A DNA stretch of 64,000 nt from Aquabacterium humicola (GCF_030167915.1 NZ_JARGNB010000002.1:248001-312000); one strand, 5' to 3'. Positions 1 through 9,695 are shown, numbered from the stretch's first letter. Program-made: numbers and translations. Notes: generated by a model from the letters alone, not told the origin.

Positions 1-3
1 GCG

Positions 4-885
4 ATGCGCCGGCCGACGCTGCTGATCGTCGGCTGCGGCGATGTGGGCCTGCGCGTGCTGAAGCTGCTGGCGCCGCGCTGGCGGCTGCTGGCGCTGACCT
101 CGTCGCCGGCGCGCTGCGACGAGCTGCGCACGGCGGGCGCGGTGCCGCTGGTCGGCAACCTCGACCAGCCGGCGACGCTGGCGCGCCTGGCCGGCCTCGC
201 CGACGCGGTGCTGCACCTCGCGCCGCCCGCGGGCGACGGCGCGATCGACCGCCGCAGCCGCGACCTGCTGGCCGCGCTGGCGCGCAGCACGCGGCTGCGG
301 CGGCTGGTCTACGCCAGCACCAGCGGCGTCTACGGCGATGCCGGCGGGGCGTTCATCGACGAGACGCGGGCGCCTCGCCCGGCGACCGCGCGCGGCGCAC
401 GGCGTGTCGATGCCGAGGCGCGCATGCGCCACTTCGGCCGCTTCACCGGCGTCGCGGTCAGCGTGCTGCGAATCCCCGGCATCTACGCGCCCGGCCGCGT
501 CGGCGGCGATCCGCGCGAGCGCCTCGCGCGCGGCACGCCGGTGCTGCGCGCCGAGGACGACGTCCATACCAACCACATCCATGCCGACGATCTCGCGCGG
601 GCCTGCGTCGCCGCGCTGCACCGCGGCCGGCCGCAGCGCATCGTGCATGCCAGCGACGACACGCAGCTGAAGATGGGCGACTACTTCGACCTGGCGGCCG
701 ACTTCGCCGGCGTCCCGCGGCCGCCGCGTTTCGGCCGCGACGAAGCCGCGCAGCGGCTGACGCCGGTGCAGATGAGCTTCCTGTCCGAATCGCGCCGCCT
801 GTCGAACCGGCGGCTCAAGCGCGAGCTCAGGCTCGTGCTGCGTTATCCGACCGTGGCCGAGGGCCTGGCGGCGCTGAAGGGCTGA
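4..885 (+). CDS. NAD-dependent epimerase/dehydratase family protein (SDR)
   Basis: A 293-residue extended short-chain dehydrogenase. The N-terminus has a Rossmann nucleotide-binding loop (LIVGCGDVG, residues about 7-15). The catalytic region follows the SDR plan with a YASTSGVYG segment near residue 103 and conserved NHIHADDLA around residue 190, as in YeeZ-like and other sugar-epimerase-type proteins. The substrate cannot be read from the sequence. The canonical YxxxK pair is not obvious, so activity may be atypical. The ATG lies three bases from the window edge, so a start further upstream cannot be excluded. The next gene is on the opposite strand and converges on it. Confidence 0.85.
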   Translation: MRRPTLLIVGCGDVGLRVLKLLAPRWRLLALTSSPARCDELRTAGAVPLVGNLDQPATLARLAGLADAVLHLAPPAGDGAIDRRSRDLLAALARSTRLRRLVYASTSGVYGDAGGAFIDETRAPRPATARGARRVDAEARMRHFGRFTGVAVSVLRIPGIYAPGRVGGDPRERLARGTPVLRAEDDVHTNHIHADDLARACVAALHRGRPQRIVHASDDTQLKMGDYFDLAADFAGVPRPPRFGRDEAAQRLTPVQMSFLSESRRLSNRRLKRELRLVLRYPTVAEGLAALKG

Positions 886-942
886 GTGCGGCGCTGGCCG
901 ACCTCGAGCGGATCGGCCACCGCGAGACAGGCCGGCCCGGCC

Positions 943-1995
943 TCAGATGCCCTGCGCCCGCTTCAGCGTCTTCATGCGGTCGACGCTGAACACGCGCACC
1001 GTCTGCGCCTCGCCGTTGCGGCGGATGTCGAGCACCACCTCGCGCTCCGGCGCGCCGCCGGCCCACAGCCTGGTCCACAACTCTTCCAGCGCGTGCACGT
1101 CGTTGCCGTCGATGCGCAGGATGTGGTCGCCGGCCTGCAGCCCCGCGACGTCGGCCGGGCTGTCGTCGTTGACGCGCACGATGCGCACCGCGCCTTCATG
1201 CTCGACGCAGTTGACGCCGATCCACGCGCGGCGGCTCGAGGCGCTGGTGCCGGCGCGCAGCAACTCGTCGAAAATCGGCGACAGCAGGTCGATCGGCACG
1301 AACATGTTGCCCGGCAGGCGCTCGTCGCCGCCGGCGGCATCGGCGACGATCAGCGAGCCGATGCCGACCAGCTCGCCGCGGATGTTGAACAGGCCCGCAC
1401 CGCTGTGGTCGCGGCGCGGCGGCGTGGTGAACAGCGCGCCGGGGATGTGGTACTCCCAGTAGCCGGCGAACGAGCGCTTGGACACCAGCCATGCGGCGCT
1501 GACGGCGCCATCCTCGCCGCCGCTGGCGATCATCAGTCCCTCGCGCTGCTTCAGCGATTCCGAGCGACCCAGCGGCACCGCATCGATGCGCAGCGGCGCC
1601 AGCGCCTGCACCAGGCCGAAGCCGGTCGCCACGTCGTAGCCCATCGTGCGGGCCGGGATCACGCGGCCGTCGTCGGTGACGATCTGCACCTGCTCGGCCT
1701 CGAGCACCAGGTAGCCGATCGTCAGCACCAGGCCTTCGCGGCTGATGACGACGCCCGAGCCTTCGCGCACCTTGCCCAGTGAACTGGCAGAGCGTGCACC
1801 CTCGACGGCGATCACCTGCACGCCGACCACCGCGGCCTGCGCCCGCTGCAGCGCGCGCGAGGCTTCGCTCATCTCGCCGTCGGTGGGGTCGGGCGCGGCT
1901 GCCGCGGCGGGCGGCCAGATCAGGGTCCAGACGGCCAGCATCGCCAGCAGGATGGTCCATGCGGCGGCAGGTACATGCAGTCGTGGCAGCTTCAT
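943..1995 (-). CDS. S1C/HtrA-like PDZ protein, probably catalytically inactive
   Basis: A 350-residue exported or membrane-anchored protein. The start is the ATG that gives a signal/anchor segment (residues about 10-35, ending AAAAA) and has GGGAG seven bases upstream; the reading frame is open for 20 more codons but without this support. The trypsin-like domain keeps the HtrA layout: GSGVVIS, a DGRVIPA strand, and HSGAGLFN around the nucleophile. The residue expected to be His is Tyr95, the expected Asp is Gly125, and only Ser198 remains. A PDZ domain with a GLQAGDHILRIDG core occupies about residues 255-330. By fold it is HtrA family; by residues it is probably a binding or chaperone-like protein, not a protease. 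Confidence 0.85.
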   Translation of the reverse strand: MKLPRLHVPAAAWTILLAMLAVWTLIWPPAAAAAPDPTDGEMSEASRALQRAQAAVVGVQVIAVEGARSASSLGKVREGSGVVISREGLVLTIGYLVLEAEQVQIVTDDGRVIPARTMGYDVATGFGLVQALAPLRIDAVPLGRSESLKQREGLMIASGGEDGAVSAAWLVSKRSFAGYWEYHIPGALFTTPPRRDHSGAGLFNIRGELVGIGSLIVADAAGGDERLPGNMFVPIDLLSPIFDELLRAGTSASSRRAWIGVNCVEHEGAVRIVRVNDDSPADVAGLQAGDHILRIDGNDVHALEELWTRLWAGGAPEREVVLDIRRNGEAQTVRVFSVDRMKTLKRAQGI

Positions 1996-2066
1996 CGCGA
2001 CACTCCCGAGCCCTGTCCGGATGGACACCGCCGGGGTCCCGACCGTTCCCTGCAACCGGGGGCGCG

Positions 2067-2097
2067 CGAGAAATTTTTACCCCGCCTGTTCGCGGGG
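2067..2097 (-). terminator. weak stem-loop after the rhomboid gene
   Basis: Read on the minus strand just past the rhomboid stop, CCCCGC, a 6-base loop and GCGGGG form a stem followed by TAAAAATTTCT. The tail is AT-rich but lacks a proper T run, so this is only a possible terminator. Confidence 0.3.
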
Positions 2098-2114
2098 CCT
2101 CGCGTCTCGGCGGA

Positions 2115-2732
2115 TCAGCGTCGCGATTTCGGCCCGCGCCCTAAGGGCAGCCGGCCGCGCCAGTAGCTGATCATCAGCCACGCGCCGAGCATGCCGCCCA
2201 GGTGCGCGAAGTGCGCGACGCCGCTGCGGCTGAAGAGGCCGAACAGCAGCTCGATCGCGCCGAACACGATCACGAAGGTGCGCGCCTTCATCGGGATCGG
2301 CGGGATCAGCGGCATGATGATGCGGTTCGGGAACAGCATGCCGAAGGACAGCAGCAGGCCGAACAGCGCGCCCGAAGCGCCGACCGTGTAGCCGCGGCCG
2401 CCGCCGAGCAGCAGGAACAGCGTCTGCACGACCGCGGCGGCGAGCACGCTGGCCAGCAGCAGCTGCAGGTAGCGCTTGCGGCCCCACAGGTTCTCCAGCT
2501 CGCCGCCGAACATCCACAGGCCGAACATGTTGAAGAACAGGTGGGTGAAGTCGCCGTGCAGGAAGGCGTAGGTCACCGGCTGCCACGGCAGGAAGCGGCC
2601 GCTGGTCACGCCCCACAGCGCGAACCACTGTTCGATCGCGATGCCGGAGACGCTGGGCAGCAGCAGCTGCACGCAGAACACGGCGGTGCAGATCAGCATC
2701 AACGCCTGGGTGACCGGTGGCAGGGGCGGCAT
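2115..2732 (-). CDS. rhomboid-family intramembrane serine protease
   Basis: A 205-residue polytopic inner-membrane protein with about six hydrophobic segments. The rhomboid catalytic dyad is present: the serine lies in GASGALFG and the histidine in HFAHLGGMLGAWL near the C-terminus. The supporting FLHGDFTHLFFNMFGLWMFG segment is also intact. Rhomboids cut transmembrane substrates within the lipid bilayer; the target here is unknown. A tRNA-Leu gene lies 23 bases upstream on the same strand, so the two may share a transcript. No strong ribosome binding site is visible at the chosen ATG. Confidence 0.93.
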   Translation of the reverse strand: MPPLPPVTQALMLICTAVFCVQLLLPSVSGIAIEQWFALWGVTSGRFLPWQPVTYAFLHGDFTHLFFNMFGLWMFGGELENLWGRKRYLQLLLASVLAAAVVQTLFLLLGGGRGYTVGASGALFGLLLSFGMLFPNRIIMPLIPPIPMKARTFVIVFGAIELLFGLFSRSGVAHFAHLGGMLGAWLMISYWRGRLPLGRGPKSRR

Positions 2733-2755
2733 CGGCTATTCGCGGGAGGAGGTGG

Positions 2756-2840
2756 TGGTGCCCTCGGCCAGACTCGAACTGGCACGCCTTGCGGCGGCGG
2801 ATTTTGAATCCGCTACGTCTACCGATTTCGTCACGAGGGC
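2756..2840 (-). tRNA. tRNA-Leu (anticodon CAA)
   Basis: An 85-base tRNA reading UUG codons. The acceptor strands GCCCTCG/CGAGGGC pair perfectly, the 3' CCA is encoded, the anticodon loop is TTCAAAA, and the T arm contains GTTCGAGTC. A long variable arm fits leucine. A CATAAT box lies 33-38 bases upstream on the same strand and could be its -10 element. Confidence 0.96.
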
Positions 2841-2941
2841 AGTGGCCGCACGCGGGTGCGGCAAGGGCGCGGATTATGGCGCGAAACCCCGTGCACCGCC
2901 GGCCGTTCGGGCTGCGATCACAATCGCCGCCGGAGGTACCG

Positions 2942-3868
2942 ATGTCCGAGCCCAGAGAGCCCCGTTATCCGACGATCGAGGATGTGATCGGCCGCACGCC
3001 GCTGGTGCGGCTGCAGCGCCTGCCCGGCGCAGGCAATGCCGCGCGCGGCAATGTGATCCTCGGCAAGCTGGAGGGCAACAACCCCGCAGGGTCGGTCAAG
3101 GACCGTCCGGCGATGAGCATGATCCGGCGCGCCGAGGAGCGCGGCGACATCCGCCCCGGCGACACGCTGATCGAGGCCACGTCGGGCAATACCGGCATCG
3201 CGCTGGCGATGGCCGCGGCGATCCGCGGCTACCGCATGCTGCTGATCATGCCGGAGGACCTGTCGGTCGAACGCGCGCAGACGATGAAGGCCTATGGCGC
3301 CGAGCTGATCCTGACGCCACGCTCGGGCGGCATGGAGTACGCGCGCGACCTCGCCGAGCAGATGCAGCGCGAGGGCAAGGGCCGCGTGCTCGACCAGTTC
3401 GCCAATGCCGACAACCCGCGCGTGCACTACGAGACCACCGGCCCCGAGATCTGGGACGAGACGCAGGGCCGGATCACCCATTTCGTCAGCGCGATGGGCA
3501 CCACCGGCACGATCACCGGTGTCGGCAGGTACCTGAAGGAGAAGCGCCCGGGCGGCGGCGTGCGCATCGTCGGTGCGCAGCCGGCCGAAGGCTCGCGCAT
3601 CCCGGGCATCCGCAAGTGGCCCGAGGCCTACCTGCCGCGCATCTACGACCCGGCGCAGGTCGACGAACTGGTGCTGGTGTCGCAGGCCGATGCCGAGGAG
3701 ATGGCGCGGCGCCTGGCGCGCGAGGAGGGCTTGTTCGCCGGCATCTCCGCGGCCGGCGCGGCCTGGGTGGCGCTGCAGATCGCCGAGAAGGTCGAGAACG
3801 CGACCATCGTCTTCGTCGTCTGCGATCGCGGCGAGCGCTACCTGTCGACCGGCGTGTTCCCGGCCTGA
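2942..3868 (+). CDS. cysM: cysteine synthase B
   Basis: A 308-residue PLP-dependent O-acetylserine (or thiosulfate-using) sulfhydrylase of the final cysteine biosynthesis step. The PLP lysine is in NNPAGSVKDRP (about residues 49-59), the substrate loop is TSGNTGIA, and the phosphate-binding loop is SAMGTTGTITG. The segment KLEGNNPAGSVKDR and the length favour CysM over CysK. The start is set by CGGAGG a few bases before the ATG; the frame is open upstream through the tRNA region but that part is not coding. A Nudix gene follows after 17 bases, so the two are probably co-transcribed. Confidence 0.94.
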   Translation: MSEPREPRYPTIEDVIGRTPLVRLQRLPGAGNAARGNVILGKLEGNNPAGSVKDRPAMSMIRRAEERGDIRPGDTLIEATSGNTGIALAMAAAIRGYRMLLIMPEDLSVERAQTMKAYGAELILTPRSGGMEYARDLAEQMQREGKGRVLDQFANADNPRVHYETTGPEIWDETQGRITHFVSAMGTTGTITGVGRYLKEKRPGGGVRIVGAQPAEGSRIPGIRKWPEAYLPRIYDPAQVDELVLVSQADAEEMARRLAREEGLFAGISAAGAAWVALQIAEKVENATIVFVVCDRGERYLSTGVFPA

Positions 3869-3885
3869 AGCGGAGCCGAGGCGCC

Positions 3886-4428
3886 ATGGGTTACGACTAC
3901 CGCTTCTGCCCGCAGTGCGCGACCGCGCTGCAGACCATCGAGCAACTGGAGGACGGCGGCCCGAAGTCGCGCCTGCGCTGCCCCGCCTGCCAGTGGACGC
4001 ACTGGAACAACCCGACGCCGGTGCTGGCCGCGGTGATCGAATGCGCGGACCGCGAGGGCCGTCTGCTGCTGGCGCGCAATGCCGCGTGGACCGCGCGCAT
4101 GTTCGGCCTGATCACCGGCTTCATGGAAGCCGGCGAGACGCCGCAGGACGGCATTGCCCGCGAGGTGGCCGAGGAGACGTCGCTGGAGGCGTTGTCGACC
4201 TCGCTGATCGGCGTCTACGACTTCCAGCGCATGAACCAGGTGATCATCGCGTACCACGTGCTGGCACGCGGCGAGATCCGCCTGTCGCCCGAGCTCGCCG
4301 AGCACAAGCTCTACGCGCCGGCCGACGTGATGTGCTGGCCCGCCGGCACCGGCTATGCATTGGCCGACTGGCTGCGTTCGCGCGGCCACGAGCCGCGCTT
4401 CATGGAGTGGCCCTCGCGCCGCCCCTGA
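3886..4428 (+). CDS. Nudix hydrolase with N-terminal zinc ribbon
   Basis: A 180-residue hydrolase of nucleoside diphosphate-linked substrates. Two CxxC pairs (CPQC near residue 8 and CPAC near residue 32) form a zinc ribbon of the type seen in NudC-like and ADP-ribose-type Nudix proteins. The Nudix box starts at GFMEAGE and continues to REVAEET; its usual terminal glycine is serine, while the metal-binding glutamates are kept. The substrate cannot be assigned from sequence. It follows cysM closely and is followed after 31 bases by the TusA-like gene, giving a likely three-gene operon. Confidence 0.88.
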   Translation: MGYDYRFCPQCATALQTIEQLEDGGPKSRLRCPACQWTHWNNPTPVLAAVIECADREGRLLLARNAAWTARMFGLITGFMEAGETPQDGIAREVAEETSLEALSTSLIGVYDFQRMNQVIIAYHVLARGEIRLSPELAEHKLYAPADVMCWPAGTGYALADWLRSRGHEPRFMEWPSRRP

Positions 4429-4459
4429 TTCCCGACTGTCCCCAGGAGACGAGACGACG

Positions 4460-4687
4460 ATGGATGCCCAGAAGGAACTCGACACGCGCGGCCTGAACTG
4501 CCCCCTGCCGATCCTGAAGGCCAAGAAGGCGCTGGCGGAGATGGGCAGTGGCGAGGTGCTGAAGGTGCTGGCGACCGACCCCGGCTCGGTGCGCGACTTC
4601 CAGGCCTTCGCCAAGCAGACCGGCAACGAGCTGCTCGAGCAGACGCGCGCCGGCGACGAGTTCGTGCACTTCCTGCGCCGGCGCTGA
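4460..4687 (+). CDS. TusA/SirA-family sulfur carrier protein
   Basis: A 75-residue protein with the family signature LNCPLPILKAKKAL (CPxP motif; Cys near residue 14), the persulfide-carrying cysteine of TusA-type sulfurtransferases. An AGGAG lies about 11 bases before the ATG. The family delivers sulfur for tRNA thiolation or other sulfur transfers; which partner it serves is not visible. Its position behind cysM suggests a sulfur-metabolism grouping. Length matches the family. Confidence 0.9.
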   Translation: MDAQKELDTRGLNCPLPILKAKKALAEMGSGEVLKVLATDPGSVRDFQAFAKQTGNELLEQTRAGDEFVHFLRRR

Positions 4688-4690
4688 GAC

Positions 4691-4755
4691 GCCGCAGGGC
4701 CGCCAGAAGGCGGTTCGCGCCCCCTTGGGGGGCAGGAGCGAAGCGACGTGGGGGC
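4691..4755. repeat. interspersed hairpin repeat, copy 1
   Basis: GGGCCGCC...AAGGCGG and CCCCCTTGGGGGG arms are followed by the core GCAGGAGCGAAGCGACGTGG. The same unit recurs at 39417-39483 and 55576-55642. This copy sits between the converging ends of the TusA-like gene and galU and could act as a bidirectional terminator-like structure. Confidence 0.85.
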
Positions 4756-4788
4756 CCGAGCGCCGGCGGGCCCGCATGCCCCGGCACG

Positions 4789-5655
4789 TCAGAGCTCCAG
4801 CGAACGCAGGTACTCGCGAAAGCCGGCGCCCAGCTGCGGGTGGGCGAGCGCCATCTCGACGTTGGCCTGCAGGAAACCTTCCTTGCTGCCGCAGTCATAG
4901 CGTTTGCCTTCGTAACGGTACGCGAAGACCTTCTCGCGCCGCAGCACCGACGCGATGCCGTCGGTCAGCTGCATCTCGCCACCCACGCCGAGCGGCTGGG
5001 TCGCGATCTCGTGGAAGACCCCGGGCGTCAGCACGTACCGGCCGGCCACGCCCAGCCGCGACGGCGCCTCCGACGGGTCGGGTTTCTCGACGATGCGCTG
5101 CACGTCGATCAAGCGCTCGTTCACCGGCGTGCCGGCGACGATGCCGTAACGTTTCGTATGCTCCAGCGGCACTTCCTGCACCGCGATGATCGATGCGCGC
5201 CACTCGGCGAACTGCTCGACCATCTGCTGGAGCACCGGCTTGGCGCCGATCATCAGGTCGTCCGCCAGCAGCACCGCGAAGGGCTCGTTGCCCACCAGGC
5301 GCTGCCCGCACAGCACCGCATGCCCCAGGCCCAGCGCGTGCGGCTGGCGCACGTAGATGCACTCCATGTCGCTGGGTTTCACGCTGCGCACCACCTCGAG
5401 CAGTTCGGCCTTGCCCGCTTGTTCGAGGGCTACCTCGAGCTCGAAGGTCATGTCAAAGTGATCCTCGATCGGTCGCTTGTGACGCCCGGTCACGAAGATC
5501 ATCTCCCGCACGCCGGCGGCGTATGCTTCCTCGACGGCATACTGGATCAGTGGCTTGTCGACCACCGGCAACATTTCCTTCGGCTGCGCCTTGGTCGCCG
5601 GCAGGAAGCGGGTGCCCAGACCCGCCACAGGGAAGATCGCCTTCTTGATCAACAT
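4789..5655 (-). CDS. galU: UTP-glucose-1-phosphate uridylyltransferase
   Basis: A 288-residue enzyme making UDP-glucose from UTP and glucose 1-phosphate for exopolysaccharide, LPS and trehalose pathways. The nucleotide-binding loop near the N-terminus, AGLGTRFLPATKAQPKEMLP, is canonical, followed by KPLIQYAVEEA and, later, VGGEMQLTDG and GKRYDCGSKEGF. The start at MLIKKAIFPVAG matches the family; a longer open frame runs upstream but lies over the divergent promoter region. The 110 bases to the next gene must hold both promoters. Confidence 0.96.
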   Translation of the reverse strand: MLIKKAIFPVAGLGTRFLPATKAQPKEMLPVVDKPLIQYAVEEAYAAGVREMIFVTGRHKRPIEDHFDMTFELEVALEQAGKAELLEVVRSVKPSDMECIYVRQPHALGLGHAVLCGQRLVGNEPFAVLLADDLMIGAKPVLQQMVEQFAEWRASIIAVQEVPLEHTKRYGIVAGTPVNERLIDVQRIVEKPDPSEAPSRLGVAGRYVLTPGVFHEIATQPLGVGGEMQLTDGIASVLRREKVFAYRYEGKRYDCGSKEGFLQANVEMALAHPQLGAGFREYLRSLEL

Positions 5656-5765
5656 CTCGTTACTAGAATCGGGCCCATGGAAGCGAACCACGGCAGACAG
5701 CGTGCCCGGCCCGGCCGGCCGCCGTCCCGGGGCGTGAGGCCCTTCACAGCGTTGACGCGCCCGAG

Positions 5766-6743
5766 ATGGATGTCCTGATCGTCGAACCGCTGGACCCTGA
5801 AGTGATGCACTGGCTCGTGGCGCGCCACGCGGTGCGTTACGCGCCCGACCTCGCGCGCGATCCGCGGGCATTCCGGCAGGCGCTGTACAACGTGCGCTCG
5901 CTGATCATCCCGCCGTCGGTCGCGCTGGATGCCGATGCGCTGCACCACGCGCCGATGCTGCGCGCGGTGGGCCGGCTGAGCGCCGGCGCCGAGAACATCG
6001 ATGTCGATGCCTGCGCGCGCGCCGGCGTCGAGGTGGTGCGGCCGAGCAATGCCACCGCGGCCGCCGAGGCCGAGTTCATCATCGGCGCGCTGCTGCAGAT
6101 GCTGCGGCGCGTGCCGGTGGTCAATGCCGAGGGCCTGCTGGTCGGGCGCGAGCTCGGCGGCTCCACCGTCGGCCTGGTCGGCATGACGCCCACCGCCCGG
6201 CCGCTGGCGCAGCTGCTCGGTGCCTTCGGCGCCCGTGTCATCGGCTACGACCCGGCGGTGCACTCCAGCGATCCGCTTTGGCACCGCTGGCGCGTGGAGC
6301 CGGTGGGCCTGCGCGAGCTGATGGAAGAGTGCGAAGCGGTCAGCGTGATGCTCACGTACTTCACGCGTTATCACGGGCTGCTTGGCGAGCGCTTCCTGCC
6401 GTTCTGCCGGCCCAACCAGGTGATGGTGTGCATCGCGCCGTCGAGCGTGTTCGACGAGGCCTCGCTGGCGGAGGTGCTGGGCACCGGCCGCATGGCCGCG
6501 GCCTGGTTCGACAGCATGGAGCCCGGGATGCTGGAGCCGGGCCGTCCGCTGCACGAGATCGACACGCTGCAGATCACGCCGCGCGTGTCCAGCACGACGC
6601 GCGAGTCGCGTGTGCGCAGCGCCTGGGGCGTCGCGCGGCGCATCGACGAGCTGCTGACCGCGCCCGCCACGCGCCGCGAATTCAGGTCGACCGACTCGAC
6701 AGACGAGCCAATTGATCTTGCAGCCGGCGGAGCGTCTGGCTGA
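5766..6743 (+). CDS. D-2-hydroxyacid dehydrogenase-like protein with degenerate active site
   Basis: A 325-residue protein with the two-domain fold of phosphoglycerate-type dehydrogenases; residues about 125-165 align well with the NAD domain, ending [12 protein letters not shown]. The glycine loop that should read GxGxxG is G139-M-T-P-T-A144. The catalytic Arg position (normally NTARGG) is Pro225 in APSS, and the catalytic His (normally TPH) is Arg273 in TPRV. Only an acidic residue near 252 could be the third catalytic residue. It is therefore probably not a dehydrogenase; a sensor or scaffold role is possible but unproven. Its last 20 codons overlap the end of valS on the other strand by 62 bases. 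Confidence 0.8.
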   Translation: MDVLIVEPLDPEVMHWLVARHAVRYAPDLARDPRAFRQALYNVRSLIIPPSVALDADALHHAPMLRAVGRLSAGAENIDVDACARAGVEVVRPSNATAAAEAEFIIGALLQMLRRVPVVNAEGLLVGRELGGSTVGLVGMTPTARPLAQLLGAFGARVIGYDPAVHSSDPLWHRWRVEPVGLRELMEECEAVSVMLTYFTRYHGLLGERFLPFCRPNQVMVCIAPSSVFDEASLAEVLGTGRMAAAWFDSMEPGMLEPGRPLHEIDTLQITPRVSSTTRESRVRSAWGVARRIDELLTAPATRREFRSTDSTDEPIDLAAGGASG

Positions 6744-9534
6744 GCTCGGCCAGGCGCTGCCGGCTCTGCTCCACCACCGCCGCCGGTGCCCGCGCGACGA
6801 AGCCGGCATTGCCCAGCTGCGCCTCGATCTTCGCCTTCTCCGCTTCGCGCGCGCCCACCTCCTTGCTCAGGCGGGCCTTCTCGGCGTCGACGTCGATCTC
6901 CACATGCAGCGCGAGCCGCGTATCACCCTGCACCGCCACCGGCGACAGCCCGCTGGCCTGCGCGAACGTGGCCTCGTCGGTGAAGACCGTCAGCTCCGAC
7001 ACCTTGGCCAGCGCCTTCAGCACCGGCGCCGCCTGCGCGATGAAATCGGCGTTGCCGATCGTGTAGAGCGGCTTGCGGTCGCCGGGCGACAGGTTCATCT
7101 CGCTGCGCAGGCTGCGCACCGCCGCGACCAGTGACTTGAGCTGGCCGACCCAGGCGTCGGCCGCGGCATCGATCTTTTCCAGCTGCGCGACCGGGTAGGG
7201 CGCGCTGGCGATCGTCTCGCTCGCCTTGCGGCCGGCCACCGGCGCCACGGCTTCCCACAGCTCGGCAGTGATGAACGGCGCCACCGGGTGCAGCAGGCGC
7301 AGCACCACTTCGAGCACCCGGATCAGCGTGCGGCGCGTCGCGCGCTGCGCGGCCTCGTCGCCGGCCTTGGTGGCTTCGGCCAGCTGCACCTTGGCGATCT
7401 CGAGGTACCAGTCACAGTACTCGTCCCAGACGAACTGGTAGATCGCGCCGGCGACGTTGTCGAGCCGGTAGTCGGCGAAGCCCTGCGCCACCGCGGCCTC
7501 GACGCGCTGCAGCTCGCCGCTGATCCAGCGGTCGGCCTGCGAGAACTTCATGTAGCCGTGGAACGCGCCGCCAGGCTCGCAATCGGCCTTGGTGTGCTCC
7601 TTCAGGCCGCAGTCGAAGCCCTCGCAGTTCATCAGCACGAAGCGCGTCGCGTTCCAGAGCTTGTTGCAGAAATTGCGGTAACCCTCGCAGCGCTTCGAGT
7701 CGAAGTTGACGCTGCGGCCGAGCGTGGCCATCGCCGCGAAGGTGAAGCGCAGCGCATCGGCGCCATAACCCGGAATGCCCTCGGGGAACTCCTTCTCGGT
7801 CGCCTTGCGCACCTTCGGCGCAGTCTCCGGCTTGCGCAGGCCGGTGGTGCGCTTGTCCAGCAGCGGTCCCAGCGCGATGCCGTCGATCAGGTCCACCGGA
7901 TCGAGCACGTTGCCTTCGCTCTTGCTCATCTTGTGGCCGTGCGCGTCGAGCACCAGCCCGTGGATGTAGACGTCGCGAAACGGTACCGTGCCCGTGAAGT
8001 GCTTGGTCATCATGATCATCCGGGCGACCCAGAAGAAGATGATGTCGTAGCCGGTGACCAGCACCGACGATGGCAGGAAGAGGTCCTGCTCGATCGTCTT
8101 CTCGGGCCAGCCGAGCGTCGAGAAGGGCACCAGCGCCGACGAGTACCAGGTGTCCAGCACGTCCTCGTCGCGGGTCAGCGCGCCGGTGTAGCCCGCGGCC
8201 TGGGCCTTGGCACGGGCCTCCTCTTCACTGCGCGCGACGAACAGCTCGCCGCTCGTCCCGTACCAGGCCGGAATGCGGTGGCCCCACCAGAGCTGGCGGC
8301 TGATGCACCAGTCCTGGATGTTCTTCATCCACTGGTTGTAGGTGTTGACCCACTGCTCGGGCACGAAGCGCACCTCGCCCGATTCGACGACCTCGATCGC
8401 CTTCTGCGCGATGCTCCTGCCGTCGGCGCCGGGCTTGCTCATCGCGACGAACCACTGGTCGGTCAGCATCGGCTCGATGACCTGGCCGGTGCGCGCGCAG
8501 CGCGGCACCATCAGCTTGTGCTTCTTGGTCTCGACCAGCAGGCCCTCGGCCTCGAGCTGCTCGACCACCTTCTTGCGCGCGACGAAGCGGTCGAGGCCGC
8601 GGTAGGCCGCGGGCGCCTCGTGGTTGAGCTTCGCGTCGAGCGTGAAGATCGTCAGCATCGGCAGCCCGTGGCGCATGCCGACCGCGTAGTCGTTGGTGTC
8701 GTGCGCCGGCGTGACCTTCACGACGCCGGTGCCGAAGGCCTTGTCGACGTAGGCATCGGCGATCACCGGGATCAGCCGGTCGGCGATCGGAAGGCGCACC
8801 TGCTTGCCGATCAGGTGAACGTAGCGCTCGTCCTCGGGGTGCACCATCACGGCGGTGTCGCCGAGCATGGTCTCGGGCCGCGTCGTCGCGACGACCAGCT
8901 CGCCGGAGCCATCGGCCAGCGGGTAGCGGATGTGCCAGAGGAAGCCGTCTTCCTCTTCGCTCTCGACCTCCAGGTCCGACACCGCCGACTTCAGCACCGG
9001 GTCCCAGCTGACCAGCCGCTTGCCGCGGTAGATCAGGCCCTCGTCGTACAGGCGCACGAAGGTCTCGGTGACGATGGTCGAGAGCTTCTCGTCCATCGTG
9101 AAGTACTCGTGCGCCCAGCTGACGCTGGTGCCCATGCGGCGCATCTGCCGCGTGATCGTCGCGCCCGAGGTCGACTTCCAGTCCCAGACTTGCTTCAGGA
9201 ACGCCTCGCGGCCGAGGTCATGGCGCGACAGCCCCGCCTCCTGCAACTGGCGCTCGACGACGATCTGCGTCGCGATGCCGGCATGGTCGGTGCCTGGCAC
9301 CCACAGCGTGTTGAACCCGCGCATCCGGTGGTAGCGCGTCAGCGAGTCCATGATCGTCTGGTTGAACGCATGGCCCATGTGCAGCGTGCCGGTGACGTTC
9401 GGCGGCGGCAGCTGGATCGAGAACGACGGCTTTGCCGGGTCCAGCGTCGGCGCGTACACCCCCGACTGCTCCCACAGCGGGCCCCAGCGGGCTTCGATGG
9501 CGGCGGGTTCGAAGGACTTGGCGAGTGCGGTCAT
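6682..9534 (-). CDS. valS: valine-tRNA ligase
   Basis: A 950-residue class I aminoacyl-tRNA synthetase charging tRNA-Val. The HIGH motif is seen as [12 protein letters not shown] near residue 45 and the KMSKS loop as HKMSKSEGN. The editing (CP1) region with [22 protein letters not shown] is present and the C-terminal coiled-coil arm is visible in the last 70 residues ([16 protein letters not shown]). The start is the ATG giving [20 protein letters not shown]; the frame remains open upstream without coding character. Its 3' end overlaps the dehydrogenase-like gene. Confidence 0.97.
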   Translation of the reverse strand: MTALAKSFEPAAIEARWGPLWEQSGVYAPTLDPAKPSFSIQLPPPNVTGTLHMGHAFNQTIMDSLTRYHRMRGFNTLWVPGTDHAGIATQIVVERQLQEAGLSRHDLGREAFLKQVWDWKSTSGATITRQMRRMGTSVSWAHEYFTMDEKLSTIVTETFVRLYDEGLIYRGKRLVSWDPVLKSAVSDLEVESEEEDGFLWHIRYPLADGSGELVVATTRPETMLGDTAVMVHPEDERYVHLIGKQVRLPIADRLIPVIADAYVDKAFGTGVVKVTPAHDTNDYAVGMRHGLPMLTIFTLDAKLNHEAPAAYRGLDRFVARKKVVEQLEAEGLLVETKKHKLMVPRCARTGQVIEPMLTDQWFVAMSKPGADGRSIAQKAIEVVESGEVRFVPEQWVNTYNQWMKNIQDWCISRQLWWGHRIPAWYGTSGELFVARSEEEARAKAQAAGYTGALTRDEDVLDTWYSSALVPFSTLGWPEKTIEQDLFLPSSVLVTGYDIIFFWVARMIMMTKHFTGTVPFRDVYIHGLVLDAHGHKMSKSEGNVLDPVDLIDGIALGPLLDKRTTGLRKPETAPKVRKATEKEFPEGIPGYGADALRFTFAAMATLGRSVNFDSKRCEGYRNFCNKLWNATRFVLMNCEGFDCGLKEHTKADCEPGGAFHGYMKFSQADRWISGELQRVEAAVAQGFADYRLDNVAGAIYQFVWDEYCDWYLEIAKVQLAEATKAGDEAAQRATRRTLIRVLEVVLRLLHPVAPFITAELWEAVAPVAGRKASETIASAPYPVAQLEKIDAAADAWVGQLKSLVAAVRSLRSEMNLSPGDRKPLYTIGNADFIAQAAPVLKALAKVSELTVFTDEATFAQASGLSPVAVQGDTRLALHVEIDVDAEKARLSKEVGAREAEKAKIEAQLGNAGFVARAPAAVVEQSRQRLAELSQTLRRLQDQLARLSSRST

Positions 9535-9672
9535 GGCGGCAGCGAAAGAAATGTCGCGACGCCGGCAGCACGATCGGCCCGCCGGCGCGACAGGGGCTTC
9601 GAGGGGAGCCGGGATTGTAGGTGCGAGGCCTCTGCGCGCCCGGCGCGTCCGCCTGCGTGCCGAACAATGCAA

Positions 9673-9695
9673 AGAGGCCCGCAGTGCGGGCCTCT
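9673..9695 (-). terminator. rho-independent-type stem-loop after ctpA
   Basis: AGAGGCCCGC, a three-base loop and GCGGGCCTCT form a perfect ten-pair stem; on the minus strand it is followed by TT and GCATTG. It lies 46 bases beyond the ctpA stop and just upstream of valS. The T run is short. Confidence 0.6.

Noticed and set aside
2641-3885. Extension of the Nudix frame upstream across cysM
   Set aside because: It is cysM in another frame; the Nudix zinc-ribbon start at 3886 matches the family.
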